DNA of 64,000 nt from NCBI RefSeq assembly GCF_001685395.1, contig NZ_CP014167.1, forward strand, positions 811,501 to 875,500, written 5' to 3'. Shown here piece after piece: positions 1 to 8,185 of the stretch (positions within the stretch are counted from its first letter, which is position 1; each line of letters opens with the position of its first letter). The DNA comes from Paenibacillus yonginensis. Lineage in GTDB: Bacteria > Bacillota > Bacilli > Paenibacillales > Paenibacillaceae. The translations under genes and the position numbers were made by a program. The notes below the pieces were generated by a model. It ran no database searches. It saw only the letters and a program-made list of their open reading frames with translations, and had not been told where the DNA came from.

Positions 1-1173
1 ATCGTGTCTGATTTCAACGCAAGCCATCAGGACATCCAGGTTGAAGCCGTATTCCAGGGCAGCTATGACGAAAGCTTGAATAAACTCAAAGCTTCGATCG
101 GATCGAACAGTGGCCCCGACCTGATGCAAGTGTACGAAATCGGCAGTAAATTCATGATCGATTCCAAACTGATTACGCCGGTTCAACAATTTATTGATGC
201 AGACAACTACGATCTGTCCCAGCTGGAACCCAACATTACCCGTTACTATACTATTGACGGTAAGTTGAACGCGATGCCGTTTAATACTTCCAACCCGATC
301 CTGTATTACAACAAAGACGCCTTTAAAGCGGCCGGACTTGATCCGGAGAACCCGCCAAAGACGTACGAGGATTTCGAGAAAGCGGCCAAGGCTTTGGCTA
401 AAAACGGCAAACCAGCTGCCTCGATCGCGATTTACGGCTGGTTTATGGAGCAGTTCTTCGCCAATCAAAATGCCGACTACGTCAACAACGGCAACGGCCG
501 TGAAAGCACAGCTACGGAATCACTGCTTAATTCCGACGCCGGCGTAAAAACGCTGGAATGGTGGAAACGGATGCTGGATGAGAAAGCCGTCTCCAACCTG
601 GGACGGAAAACAGACGATACTGACGCCGCGTTTGCTGCAGGGCAAATCGCTATGACGCTTGATTCCACAGCTTCCCTGCGCAACATCGTACAATCCGTTG
701 GCGGCAAGTTCGAAGTAGGCACAGGTTTCCTGCCTAGACCTGCTGACGCTAAAGAAGGCGGCGTGGTTGTGGGCGGCGCCAGCTTGTATATCATGAACAA
801 CAAACCTGAAGAAGAACAAAAAGCAACATGGGAATTCATCAAATATTTGGCCACCCCTGAAGTTCAGGCGAAATGGAGCGTAAATACAGGTTACTTCCCG
901 ATCACAAAAGCAGCTTACGATCAACAGGTATTGAAGGACAACATGGCTAAATATCCGCAGTTCCAAACGGCTGTTGATCAGCTGCATGCTTCTACGGAAT
1001 CCACGGCTACTTCGGGCGCGGTAATGGGCGTATTCCCGGAAGCCCGCCAAATCGTGGAAGGCGCTATTGAAGCAGCACTGAACGGCCAGAAAGAACCAAA
1101 AGCAGCTTTGGATGAGGCTGCTAAACAAATTACAGATAAAATTGCTCAATACAACAAAACCGTTCAGAATTAA
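1..1173 (+). CDS. Extracellular solute-binding protein of an ABC transporter, UgpB/family 1 type (5' partial)
   Basis: The frame is open from the first base and runs 390 codons to a TAA, so the start, signal peptide and lipobox lie outside the window. Recognisable family 1 features are the hinge/ligand region reading AMPFNTSNPILYYNKDAF, the segment FAAGQIAMTLDST near the middle, and a C-terminal helix-rich lobe ending in regular Ala/Lys helices. Members are lipid-anchored outside the membrane and deliver sugars, glycerol-3-phosphate or glycerophosphodiesters to a MalFG-type permease. The ligand cannot be read from sequence. A terminator follows directly, so this is the last gene of its operon and any permease genes would lie upstream. 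The family call is firm; the substrate is unknown. Confidence 0.9.
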   Translation: MVSDFNASHQDIQVEAVFQGSYDESLNKLKASIGSNSGPDLMQVYEIGSKFMIDSKLITPVQQFIDADNYDLSQLEPNITRYYTIDGKLNAMPFNTSNPILYYNKDAFKAAGLDPENPPKTYEDFEKAAKALAKNGKPAASIAIYGWFMEQFFANQNADYVNNGNGRESTATESLLNSDAGVKTLEWWKRMLDEKAVSNLGRKTDDTDAAFAAGQIAMTLDSTASLRNIVQSVGGKFEVGTGFLPRPADAKEGGVVVGGASLYIMNNKPEEEQKATWEFIKYLATPEVQAKWSVNTGYFPITKAAYDQQVLKDNMAKYPQFQTAVDQLHASTESTATSGAVMGVFPEARQIVEGAIEAALNGQKEPKAALDEAAKQITDKIAQYNKTVQN

Positions 1174-1228
1174 GCTCGAGAGGAATAAGAAGGATCAAAC
1201 AAGAAATTAGGCACAGCTTGTGACGTAT

Positions 1229-1289
1229 CCCTCGGCCCGGACTGCAGGAAGGAAATGTTCCTCCCTTGCGGACAGGCCGGGGGATTTTT
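1229..1289 (+). terminator. Probable intrinsic terminator after the solute-binding protein gene
   Basis: CCCTCGGCC (1229-1237) pairs with GGCCGGGGG (1275-1283), with one G-T wobble, and ATTTTTC follows. The long intervening arm can fold further through AGGAAGG/TTCCTCC. It lies between the plus-strand binding-protein gene and the convergent LysR gene. Confidence 0.6.
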
Positions 1290-1297
1290 CTAATGTC

Positions 1298-2203
1298 TTA
1301 TACCGGAGTTTGCACATAAGGACTCTGCCGGATCATCTGGATGAAGTGATCAGCTGCGGCCGACAAGGGTTCCTTCCTCCGGGTACATACGCCGATGGTG
1401 TTCCGAAGCCGGATCCCCTCTACGTCCACCCTGCATAACGCGCCTCGCTCTACGTAATCGCGCACCACCAGCGAAGAAACAAAGCTGGCCCCATAACCGG
1501 CAACGACGGAGGTAATGGCTTCGTGCAGGCCGTTAAACTGCAGGGCCACACGGGGAGCCGGCAGATTATAGGTACGGCACAGGGAGAATAACCGCTCACG
1601 GGTGGAGCTTCCTTCTTCCCGCATGACAAAAGGCTGCTTGACCATCTCCTCCAAGCCGATCTTCCGGCCGGCATAAGGATGCAGCGGAGAGACAACAAAC
1701 CACAGCTCGTCTTCAAACAGCTGCTCCATTTGAATGCTGTCCTCCCACTCTTCCGCTGCGCCTCCAAATACCGCCATATCTGCCTCCATATTTAGCAGCA
1801 GCTTCATGGCACCGGCCGAATTGGTGGTGGTGATGGACATTTCGACCTGCTCGTATTTTTGTTTGAAACCCGCAATCCATGCGGGAAGCAGAAAATTTGC
1901 GGGCAGATAGGTAGCCGCAAGCCTGATGGCACCTTTGGCGCCGGACTGGTAATCCAGCACGAGCTGTTCGATCTGCTGCTCAACGGCAAACAGGCGCGTT
2001 GCATGGGCGGCTAATTTTTCACCGGCTTCCGTCAGCGCGATTCCCCTGCCCTGGGGTTTCAGAAGGTTTAGACCGAGCTCCTTCTCGAATTTCTTCACCT
2101 GCGCGGTAATGGCCGGCTGGCTGATATTCAGCTGCTCCGAAGCCCGGGTTACGCTGCCTGATGAAGCAATGACATGGAACAGACGCAAGGCATGCAGATT
2201 CAA
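1298..2203 (-). CDS. LysR family transcriptional regulator
   Basis: A protein of 301 aa with the standard LysR layout: an N-terminal winged helix-turn-helix (LHALRLFHVIASSGSVTRAS, then QLNISQPAITAQVKKFEKELG) and a C-terminal type 2 periplasmic-binding-like effector domain from about residue 90. I chose the TTG at 2203 because AAAGGGGA lies 9 nt upstream; the open frame extends to 2281, but that stretch encodes only an AT-rich hydrophobic run through the promoter region. The gene is divergent from an O-methyltransferase gene 122 bp away, the usual arrangement for a LysR protein and its target. The effector is unknown. Confidence 0.9.
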   Translation of the reverse strand: MNLHALRLFHVIASSGSVTRASEQLNISQPAITAQVKKFEKELGLNLLKPQGRGIALTEAGEKLAAHATRLFAVEQQIEQLVLDYQSGAKGAIRLAATYLPANFLLPAWIAGFKQKYEQVEMSITTTNSAGAMKLLLNMEADMAVFGGAAEEWEDSIQMEQLFEDELWFVVSPLHPYAGRKIGLEEMVKQPFVMREEGSSTRERLFSLCRTYNLPAPRVALQFNGLHEAITSVVAGYGASFVSSLVVRDYVERGALCRVDVEGIRLRNTIGVCTRRKEPLSAAADHFIQMIRQSPYVQTPV

Positions 2204-2325
2204 AATGGACAATCCCCTTTCATAACTTATATATATGATTAAGAATAAAAGATATATTATATTTATTGTTTGTATTCCCATACACTATACGTGTAAAGAA
2301 CAACAAAAACAAGGAGCGGATGACA
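2204..2325. promoter_or_regulatory. Divergent LysR/O-methyltransferase control region
   Basis: A 122-bp AT-rich spacer between two divergent start codons. It contains an interrupted palindrome, AATAAA (2244-2249), 12 bp, TTTATT (2262-2267), which has the form of a LysR-type operator. Overlapping promoters for both genes are expected here, but I cannot assign the -35 and -10 boxes with certainty. Confidence 0.45.
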
Positions 2326-2997
2326 ATGGGATGGCAGAAATTGTGGACGCAAGTAGATGGTTACATGGCGGATCGTTTGGTCGCTGAAGATGAAGTGCTG
2401 AAGCGGGTTTGGCAAAACAACAGAGAAGCCGGACTCCCTGAAATCGACGTCGCGCCTAATCAGGGACAGCTGCTGCAGCTGCTCGTGCGGATGCAGGGGG
2501 CACAACGGATTCTGGAGATCGGCACGCTGGGAGGCTACAGCACGGTTTGGATGGCCCGAGCTCTTCCGGAAGACGGCGAGCTGGTCACGCTGGAATATGA
2601 TCCTCATCATGCAGAGGTAGCCCAGCAGAATCTGGAGCTGGCAGGCGTAAGCGACAAGGTGACAATCCGGGTAGGAGCGGCGCTTGATGAGCTTGCGAAA
2701 ATGGAACAGGAGCGGGCCGGCGATTTTGATTTTATCTTTATCGATGCCGACAAACCAAACAATCCGGGGTATCTGGAGTGGGCCTTGAAATTTTCGCACC
2801 CTGGAACAGTTATTGTCGGGGACAATGTGGTGCGCGGCGGGGAGATCTTGAATCCAAACAGCGAAGATCCGCGGGTAAGAGGGGTGCAGAACTTTTTCGA
2901 CATGCTGGCTAAAGAACCCCGCGTCACCGCAACCGCCCTGCAAACGGTTGGGATCAAAGGTTATGACGGGTTTATGATGGGGATTGTGAACGGATAA
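2326..2997 (+). CDS. SAM-dependent O-methyltransferase (methyltransferase 3 / CCoAOMT-like family)
   Basis: A protein of 223 aa. SAM motif I is ILEIGTLGGYSTVWMARALP (about residues 60-80), the acidic ribose-binding residue is in TLEYDP, and the metal-binding segment is FIFIDADKPNN followed by VGDNVVRGG, all typical of cation-dependent caffeoyl-CoA/catechol O-methyltransferase relatives. ATG 2326 is preferred: AAGGAG at 2311-2316 is 9 nt upstream, whereas ATG 2320 is only 3 nt away. The gene is divergent from a LysR regulator that probably controls it. A paralogue lies at 32909-33541. The methyl acceptor is unknown; bacterial relatives act on phenolics or on tRNA (TrmR). Confidence 0.88.
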   Translation: MGWQKLWTQVDGYMADRLVAEDEVLKRVWQNNREAGLPEIDVAPNQGQLLQLLVRMQGAQRILEIGTLGGYSTVWMARALPEDGELVTLEYDPHHAEVAQQNLELAGVSDKVTIRVGAALDELAKMEQERAGDFDFIFIDADKPNNPGYLEWALKFSHPGTVIVGDNVVRGGEILNPNSEDPRVRGVQNFFDMLAKEPRVTATALQTVGIKGYDGFMMGIVNG

Positions 2998-3113
2998 GCT
3001 TATAACAACCAGACCCGTAAATATTTGAATAAGGATTATCATATCGTTCTGACTTAAGCTACAATAGAGGAAAATCAGCAAACAGGAACGCGCAAGGGAA
3101 AGGACAACCATCT

Positions 3114-4304
3114 ATGACGACTAGGCTTTATTACGGCGATGCCGGATTACGGGAATGGACAACAACGGTTACGGACAGGCAGGAGCGTGATGGCGGTTAT
3201 TATGTCCAGCTGGAGGAGACGGCTTTTTATCCGGAGGGCGGGGGACAGCCGTCGGATACCGGCAGGATTAACGGGATTCAGGTGCTTGAAGTGCAGGCGG
3301 ACGACAAGGAAACCATCTGGCACCGGGTTGAAAGTTTTCTGGAGGAAACCGAGGTTCGATGTGTCCTAGATGGGGAGCGGCGGTTTGACCATATGCAGCA
3401 GCACAGCGGACAGCATTTGCTTTCCGCCGTCTGTTTGAGCCTGCATGGAGCGGCGACATTAAGTTTTCACATGGGGACCGATTATGCCACCATCGACGTG
3501 GAGGCTCCGGAATTGAGCCCTTCGCAGCTGGATGCGCTGGAGCAGGAGGTTAACCGGCACATTTATGAGGACCGGAAAATTACCGCTTATTTCGTCAGCC
3601 GGGAGGAAGCGGCTTCGCTGCCGCTCGTCAAACAGCCAAAGGTCATGAACAACATCCGAATCGTGGAAATCGACGGCATTGAATATAATGCCTGCGGCGG
3701 GACCCATGTTTCTTCGACCGGAGCCATCGGTATGATCAAGCTGCTTAAAGCCGAGAAGCAGAAGGGACATACCCGGATATACTTCAAATGCGGGAGCCGG
3801 GCGCTTAAGGAATTTAACGATAATCTGGTTATTCTAAACGCGCTGGCCGCCAAATTTAATACCGGCAAAGAGGAGATCCTGGACCGCTTTGCCAAATGGG
3901 AGCAGGAACAGCAGACACTGAAATCGGAGCTCGCGGTACTAAAGGAGCAGAATGACCAATACGTGTCCAAGGAGCTGCTAACGGGGGCTAACGAGGGGGT
4001 AATCGGGCAGGTTTTTGAAGAAAAAACGCTTAAGGACGCCCAGAACCTGGCCGTCAAGCTGGCGGCGGACAGCGGTCTTCCTGTCCTGTTCCTGACCGGC
4101 ATCGACAACAAGGTGTTGCTTGCGTACGGCGGGAAAGGGGAACTCTCCTGCGGCGCGTTCTTTAAAGCCCACCTGGCCGAATATCACGGCAAAGGCGGCG
4201 GAAGCGACAAGATGGCTCAAGCCGGATTCGGCAGCCGGGAAGAGGCGGAGCGTTTTTATCAATTTGCTGTAAATGCAGTCGCACTGAAACCTTTAGACCA
4301 ATAA
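3114..4304 (+). CDS. Alanyl-tRNA editing protein, AlaX-L type (DHHA1 domain)
   Basis: A protein of 396 aa that resembles the editing half of alanyl-tRNA synthetase without the catalytic core. The N-terminal part carries FYPEGGGQPSDTG; the zinc/editing motifs are HSGQHLLSA (HxxxH, about residues 100-108) and CGGTHV (CxxxH, about residue 193). A coiled-coil linker and a C-terminal DHHA1 domain ending in KGGGSDKMAQAGFGS follow. Such proteins hydrolyse Ser- or Gly-tRNA(Ala) in trans. All metal ligands are present. ATG 3114 follows an AAGGGAAAGGA ribosome-binding site. The gene is monocistronic, with its own terminator. Confidence 0.9.
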   Translation: MTTRLYYGDAGLREWTTTVTDRQERDGGYYVQLEETAFYPEGGGQPSDTGRINGIQVLEVQADDKETIWHRVESFLEETEVRCVLDGERRFDHMQQHSGQHLLSAVCLSLHGAATLSFHMGTDYATIDVEAPELSPSQLDALEQEVNRHIYEDRKITAYFVSREEAASLPLVKQPKVMNNIRIVEIDGIEYNACGGTHVSSTGAIGMIKLLKAEKQKGHTRIYFKCGSRALKEFNDNLVILNALAAKFNTGKEEILDRFAKWEQEQQTLKSELAVLKEQNDQYVSKELLTGANEGVIGQVFEEKTLKDAQNLAVKLAADSGLPVLFLTGIDNKVLLAYGGKGELSCGAFFKAHLAEYHGKGGGSDKMAQAGFGSREEAERFYQFAVNAVALKPLDQ

Positions 4305-4327
4305 CCTGGCAGTTCGAGCATAAAGGA

Positions 4328-4370
4328 AAGAGGGTGTCCCCCAAGTAACCTGGGAACACCCTCTTTTTTT
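4328..4370 (+). terminator. Intrinsic terminator (possibly bidirectional) after the AlaX gene
   Basis: AAAGAGGGTGTCCC pairs with GGGAACACCCTCTTT around a short loop and ends in a run of seven T. The A-rich 5' side means it may also serve the convergent nucleoside hydrolase gene. Confidence 0.85.
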
Positions 4371-4410
4371 ATGTGCAGAAACCAGCTTATGAGCAGAAAC
4401 CCGACTCTAA

Positions 4411-5379
4411 TCAGGCAACCGGATATTCGCTCAGGAATAAAGCCATCATCCGGCTGATGGCGCGTTCTCCGTCAACACCAAGGCAGAAATCGACAGGCCG
4501 CCCGACATGCGGTTTGGCTCTCCGGTCGGTGACGACCATGCCGGCCACCTGCTCACCTTCCGTTGCAATAAAAGCGTGCAGATTTTGAGTTGTAACCAGG
4601 CTTGGATTCTCGGCGACCAAAACGGCGAGCAAATCATGCATCGGGCAGGCGCCGATCAAGTGGTTGGCCTCCTGGTAGAACCGGAAATAATGCTCGAGTG
4701 AATCGCGGAGGAAAGCCACCATCGGCTGCTTAGCAGCCGGGGCATGCTCCAGCAGGTATCCCAGCTGATGCCGGGTCAGCAGCGTCTGGAGGGTGACGTC
4801 AAGCCCGACGATGGTCAGAGGCATGCCGGATTGAAAAACAGCCGCCGCCGCTTCGGCGTCCCCGGCGAAATTGGCTTCAGCTACCGGAGATACGTTGCCG
4901 GGCACCAGGACGCTGCCGCCCATAACGACAACCTGCTTGAACATGCCGGCAATGCCGGGATCAAGCTCCAGAGCCAAAGCCAGGTTGGTCATGCGGGCCA
5001 GCGTAACCAGCGTAATTTCGCCGGGATATTTATGAGCCATCTCAACGATGTATTCGGCTGCCGACTGGCGGATCACCTGCTGGTTGGATGCGGGCAGCTC
5101 GGCGCCGCCGATGCCGTTGTGGCCGTGCACATGCTCGGAGAACCGGACGTCGGTTCGGACTAGCGGATGAGCGGCCCCTTTGGCGACGGGAATGTCATTT
5201 TCCAAGCCGGCTAATTTTAATAATCTTAACGTGTTGTCCGTGGCTTGCTCGACATCGATATTGCCGAAGCAGGTTGTGATGCCCTCGACTTGGATTTCAG
5301 GCGAAAGCAGGGCATAAAGAAGCGCGATCGCGTCGTCGATGCCGGTGTCCGCATCCAGAATCATACGTTGCTTATTCAT
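4411..5379 (-). CDS. Nucleoside hydrolase (inosine-uridine preferring family)
   Basis: A protein of 322 aa. The family signature DADTGIDDA (residues 9-17) supplies the calcium-binding aspartates, TTCFGN follows near residue 36, and the late motif MHDLLAVL supplies the conserved C-terminal aspartate. The enzyme splits ribonucleosides to base and ribose for salvage in the cytoplasm. The length is normal for the IunH/RihB family, and ATG 5379 is preceded by GGAGGAAATAT. It stands alone with no salvage genes beside it, so base preference (purine or pyrimidine) cannot be told. Confidence 0.92.
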   Translation of the reverse strand: MNKQRMILDADTGIDDAIALLYALLSPEIQVEGITTCFGNIDVEQATDNTLRLLKLAGLENDIPVAKGAAHPLVRTDVRFSEHVHGHNGIGGAELPASNQQVIRQSAAEYIVEMAHKYPGEITLVTLARMTNLALALELDPGIAGMFKQVVVMGGSVLVPGNVSPVAEANFAGDAEAAAAVFQSGMPLTIVGLDVTLQTLLTRHQLGYLLEHAPAAKQPMVAFLRDSLEHYFRFYQEANHLIGACPMHDLLAVLVAENPSLVTTQNLHAFIATEGEQVAGMVVTDRRAKPHVGRPVDFCLGVDGERAISRMMALFLSEYPVA

Positions 5380-5531
5380 ATATTTCCTCCAAATATAAAC
5401 GAAAAATAAGATGTTAGGGGAAAGACCCCCGTCCTATTATCAGGGATACGACAGAAGAGGACAAGACGTGAGCGGAAAAAGCTTAATAAAACTTATTTGA
5501 GTAAGTAGCGGTCTGTTTTGAGCGGCGCGGC

Positions 5532-5561
5532 TTGACAGGGGATGGCGGGTATGGATAAAAT
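5532..5561 (+). promoter_or_regulatory. Predicted SigA promoter for the 5665 gene
   Basis: TTGACA (5532-5537), an 18-bp spacer, then TAAAAT (5556-5561). Just downstream (5572-5605) is an AT-rich run with imperfect repeats of TTAGTAA, which could be an operator or simply low-complexity leader. The rest of the 5380-5664 gap holds a small GGGG-AAAGA-CCCC hairpin near 5417 and nothing else recognisable. Confidence 0.6.
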
Positions 5562-5664
5562 GAAATCATGGATTTAGTAAATTAGTAATTTAGTTAATTA
5601 GTAAATGAATAAACGAGAAAGTCCCTAACCTGGTGACAGCAAATAAATCGAAGGTGGCCTTTAC

Positions 5665-6144
5665 ATGAAAATTCCTACCAGTCTTAAACATAAGCCGGTT
5701 ATTGTTTCCGAGAATTATGAAAATGTGGACGGCAGATACGCCGGAGAAACGGACGCCAAAGGCCTGTCCCTGGGTTTGGCCCAATGGAATGACCGCGGCA
5801 AGGTGGATATTTCCGCCAAGGTCTGGCGGTACACCGGGGAGAAGTGGTCAAGACAGTCCGAGGAGCTGCCGCTCCACCGGGTGCTTGACCTGGCGATTTT
5901 GGTGACGAGCAGCATGGCCCATTTTCGTGAAGCGTACCGGTATGAAGATTTGTATGATCCGGAGAATCCGGTTATTGACCGCGTGGGCCTGCAGGGGGAC
6001 GCCATGACGGTTGCGGTGGCTACGGACAACGACAAAATCAAGGAAGACATCAAACTGTTCAGCCAGGCGCTTAGCGATGACAGCGAGCTGATCGGAGAAC
6101 GCCTGCGGACGCTGTCGCGAATTTTAAAGGAAATGGGATATTAA
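5665..6144 (+). CDS. Conserved hypothetical protein (DUF6530-like)
   Basis: A soluble protein of 159 aa with no signal peptide or membrane segment. The N-terminal half is strongly patterned (KHKPVIVSENYENVDGRYAG, then AKGLSLGLAQWNDRGKVDISAKVW), and the C-terminal half is helical. I recall this pattern from Firmicutes proteins filed as DUF6530, but the assignment is from memory. The ribosome-binding site AAGGTGG lies 7 nt before ATG 5665. It is followed after 37 bp by a GIY-YIG-like gene and probably cotranscribed with it. The function is unknown. Confidence 0.75.
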   Translation: MKIPTSLKHKPVIVSENYENVDGRYAGETDAKGLSLGLAQWNDRGKVDISAKVWRYTGEKWSRQSEELPLHRVLDLAILVTSSMAHFREAYRYEDLYDPENPVIDRVGLQGDAMTVAVATDNDKIKEDIKLFSQALSDDSELIGERLRTLSRILKEMGY

Positions 6145-6181
6145 TCGAAGGGACTTTTTAATAACAGGGGAGGGGTAATTC

Positions 6182-6565
6182 GTGTCTTTGGACAAACAGC
6201 GCAAGAAGGAATTGGCATCACAGTACACCCAGACGTTTCGCAGAATGGGCATTTATCAAATCCGGAATACAGTGAATGGAAAAAGATTAGTCGCTTCCGC
6301 GATGGATCTGGACGGCGCCCGCAATCGTCTGGCCTTTACCCAGCAGAACAACGTAAACAGCATGGGTGCGCTGCAGCAGGACTGGAACCGGTACGGGGGA
6401 GCAAGTTTTGTGTTCGAAGAGCTGGATGAGATCAAGCCGGAAGAAGATTTTGCCGATGCCGCCGGATTGGAGAAATACAAAGGAGAGCTCGAAGCGCTGC
6501 TGGAAATGTGGATCGAGAAACTCCAGCCGTTCGGGGATCAGGGATACAATAAACGCCCCAAATAA
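6182..6565 (+). CDS. GIY-YIG nuclease family protein (degenerate YIG half)
   Basis: A protein of 127 aa starting at GTG 6182 behind AGGGGAGGGG. Residues 22-33 read MGIYQIRNTVNG, a good GIY strand, but the second half of the signature is not canonical: LVASAM stands where YVG/YIG is expected. Later family features remain, an arginine in the helix GARNRLAF and an acidic stretch FVFEELDEI. The Firmicutes subgroup with this form is annotated as GIY-YIG nuclease family, but with the second tyrosine missing catalysis is doubtful. It probably shares a transcript with the preceding DUF6530-like gene. Confidence 0.8.
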   Translation: MSLDKQRKKELASQYTQTFRRMGIYQIRNTVNGKRLVASAMDLDGARNRLAFTQQNNVNSMGALQQDWNRYGGASFVFEELDEIKPEEDFADAAGLEKYKGELEALLEMWIEKLQPFGDQGYNKRPK

Positions 6566-6574
6566 GGGAAAAGA

Positions 6575-6616
6575 TAAAATCGTTCTGCTCTGAATAAGAG
6601 GGGGCGATTTTTTTTA
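6575..6616 (+). terminator. Probable intrinsic terminator
   Basis: AAAATCG pairs with CGATTTT around an imperfect inner arm (TTCTGCTCT / AGAGGGGG) and is followed by a run of T residues. It closes the 5665-6565 gene pair. Confidence 0.6.
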
Positions 6617-6646
6617 TAAAAGGAATTGATTTGTAAATTTATGGGT

Positions 6647-6677
6647 TTGACTTGGAGTTCACTCCAACGGGTATGAT
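6647..6677 (+). promoter_or_regulatory. MerR-type promoter/operator with 19-bp spacer
   Basis: TTGACT (6647-6652) and TATGAT (6672-6677) are 19 bp apart rather than 17, and the spacer contains the perfect palindrome TTGGAGTTCACTCCAA (6652-6667). This is the hallmark geometry of MerR-activated promoters, in which the regulator untwists the over-long spacer. It lies directly upstream of the merR-like gene at 6723, indicating autoregulation of the MerR/SDR operon. Confidence 0.85.
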
Positions 6678-6722
6678 GATCGTGTTAACCGAATTTCGAG
6701 CCATAGCAGGGGAGGTCGCCAA

Positions 6723-7136
6723 GTGTACGGGTTTGATCATAACCGGTCCTACACCATTGCCGAAATTGCCGAACAGACCGGTCTTTCGCCGGATACGCTC
6801 AGGTATTACGAGAAAATCGGGCTGATTCTTCCGCCGGAACGTGGGTATAGCGGGCAGCGCAAGTATAGTCCAGCGGACTTAAGCAAAATCGTATTCGTCA
6901 CTCATCTCAGAAACACGCGCATGCCGCTTAAGAAGATTCAGGAATATATTGAAGCTTATAACGTACAGAATGAGGAAAAATGCTACGCCCTGCTGGACGA
7001 GCACCGGCAGACCGTTGAATCGGAAATTGAGGAATGGAAAGCCACGCTGGATTTGCTGAAGTACAAGCTGGAGCATTTCCAGGAAGTGAAAGACGGCAAG
7101 TTATCGAAAGGAGCAGATCAACATGAAGACAAATGA
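6723..7136 (+). CDS. MerR family transcriptional regulator
   Basis: A protein of 137 aa starting at GTG 6723 with GGGGAGG upstream. The N-terminal winged helix reads YTIAEIAEQTGLSPDTLRYY, followed by EKIGLILPPER and the second DNA-binding segment RKYSPADLSKIVFVTHLRN. The dimerising coiled coil (residues 85-125) is followed by a short tail with a single cysteine in the helix (EEKCYALLDEH). There is no CxxC metal site, so it belongs with the small-molecule/aldehyde-type regulators (AdhR/YhdM-like) rather than metal sensors. It overlaps the SDR gene start by 14 bp and probably controls it through the palindrome upstream. Confidence 0.9.
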   Translation: MYGFDHNRSYTIAEIAEQTGLSPDTLRYYEKIGLILPPERGYSGQRKYSPADLSKIVFVTHLRNTRMPLKKIQEYIEAYNVQNEEKCYALLDEHRQTVESEIEEWKATLDLLKYKLEHFQEVKDGKLSKGADQHEDK

Positions 7137-8126
7137 CACGATTACACCTCAGGAGCCGCTGAATACCGGTTTCGGACCGCGCACAACGGCGGCGGAAGCG
7201 GTTGGGAAGGTCAATCTAGAAGGGAAGGTCGCCATCGTCACGGGCGGTTATTCCGGACTGGGGCTTGAAACCACGCGGGTATTGGCCGCTGTAGGAGCCA
7301 AGGTGATCGTGCCGGCGCGTACGCCTGAGAAAGCCAAGGCCGCCCTGGCTTCGATTCCCGGGGTGGAGCTGGAAATGCTGGATCTGATGGATCCGGCTTC
7401 TATCGACGCTTTTGCCGAGCGGTTTGTCCGCTCCGGACGGCCATTGCATATTTTGGTCAACAGCGCAGGGGTCATGGCTTCGGAGGAGGCTTATGACAGC
7501 CGCGGGTATGAGCAGCAATTTGCCGTGAACCACCTGGGCACTTCCAATTGACGGCCCGGCTGTGGCCCGCGCTTAAAGCTGCCGGCGGCGCCAGAGTGGT
7601 GTCCGTATCCTCCAAAGGACACCGGCTTGGAGGCGTAGATTTCGACGATTTGTTCTTTAAAAATAAACCTTACAGCAAGTGGGCGGCTTACGGGCAGGCC
7701 AAAACGGCTAACGCGTTGTTTGCGGTAGAGCTGGACCGCAGGGGCCAAAAGGAAGGGGTGCGGGCCTTTTCGGTGCATCCAGGCAGCATCCTTACGGATC
7801 TGGCCCGTCATCTTTCTGACGATGAGCTGATGGCGATGGGGGCAGTTAACGGGCAAGGCGAACGTGGATACGCTGCTTATGACAATGAGCGGAAAACGGT
7901 TCCCGAAGGCGCGGCGACCATCGTCTGGTGCGCAGTGAGTCCGATGCTGGACGGAAAGGGCGGCGTTTATTGCGAAAACGTGGATATCGCCCGCCAGGTT
8001 GAACCCGGGAAAGAAGGCGAGCCGAATATGTCCGGCGTCTGTTCCTGGGCGGTTGACCCGGAAGCCTCTGCCCAGTTATGGAACGTCAGCGAGCAGTTGA
8101 CGGGCGTAAATTTTGAAACAAACTAA
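7123..8126 (+). pseudogene. Short-chain dehydrogenase/reductase (SDR), frameshifted by one base
   Basis: Two frames together encode one SDR of about 334 aa. The first part (7123-7551) has the NAD(P) motif TGGYSGLG and NSAG; the second (from about 7540) has the Ser in VSVSSKGHR and the catalytic YGQAK (YxxxK). The break is in AACCACCTGGGCACTTCC: restoring one C (GGC CAC TTC CAA TTG) gives the expected NHLGHFQLTARL and removes the TGA. The total length is a multiple of three after that single correction, and nothing else is damaged. It is the second gene of a MerR-controlled operon and probably a carbonyl/aldehyde-responsive reductase. A sequencing error is the likeliest cause. Confidence 0.85.
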
Positions 8127-8150
8127 CCCGGTGCAAGCAGGATTACAGAA

Positions 8151-8182
8151 AAGGCGTCTCCGTTAATCGGGGATGCTTTTTC
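8151..8182 (+). terminator. Intrinsic terminator of the SDR operon; group II intron target
   Basis: GCGTCTCCG (8154-8162), loop TTAAT, CGGGGATGC (8168-8176), then TTTTTC. The group II intron begins 4 bp after this T tract, the known target preference of class C introns. Confidence 0.85.
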
Positions 8183-8185
8183 TTA

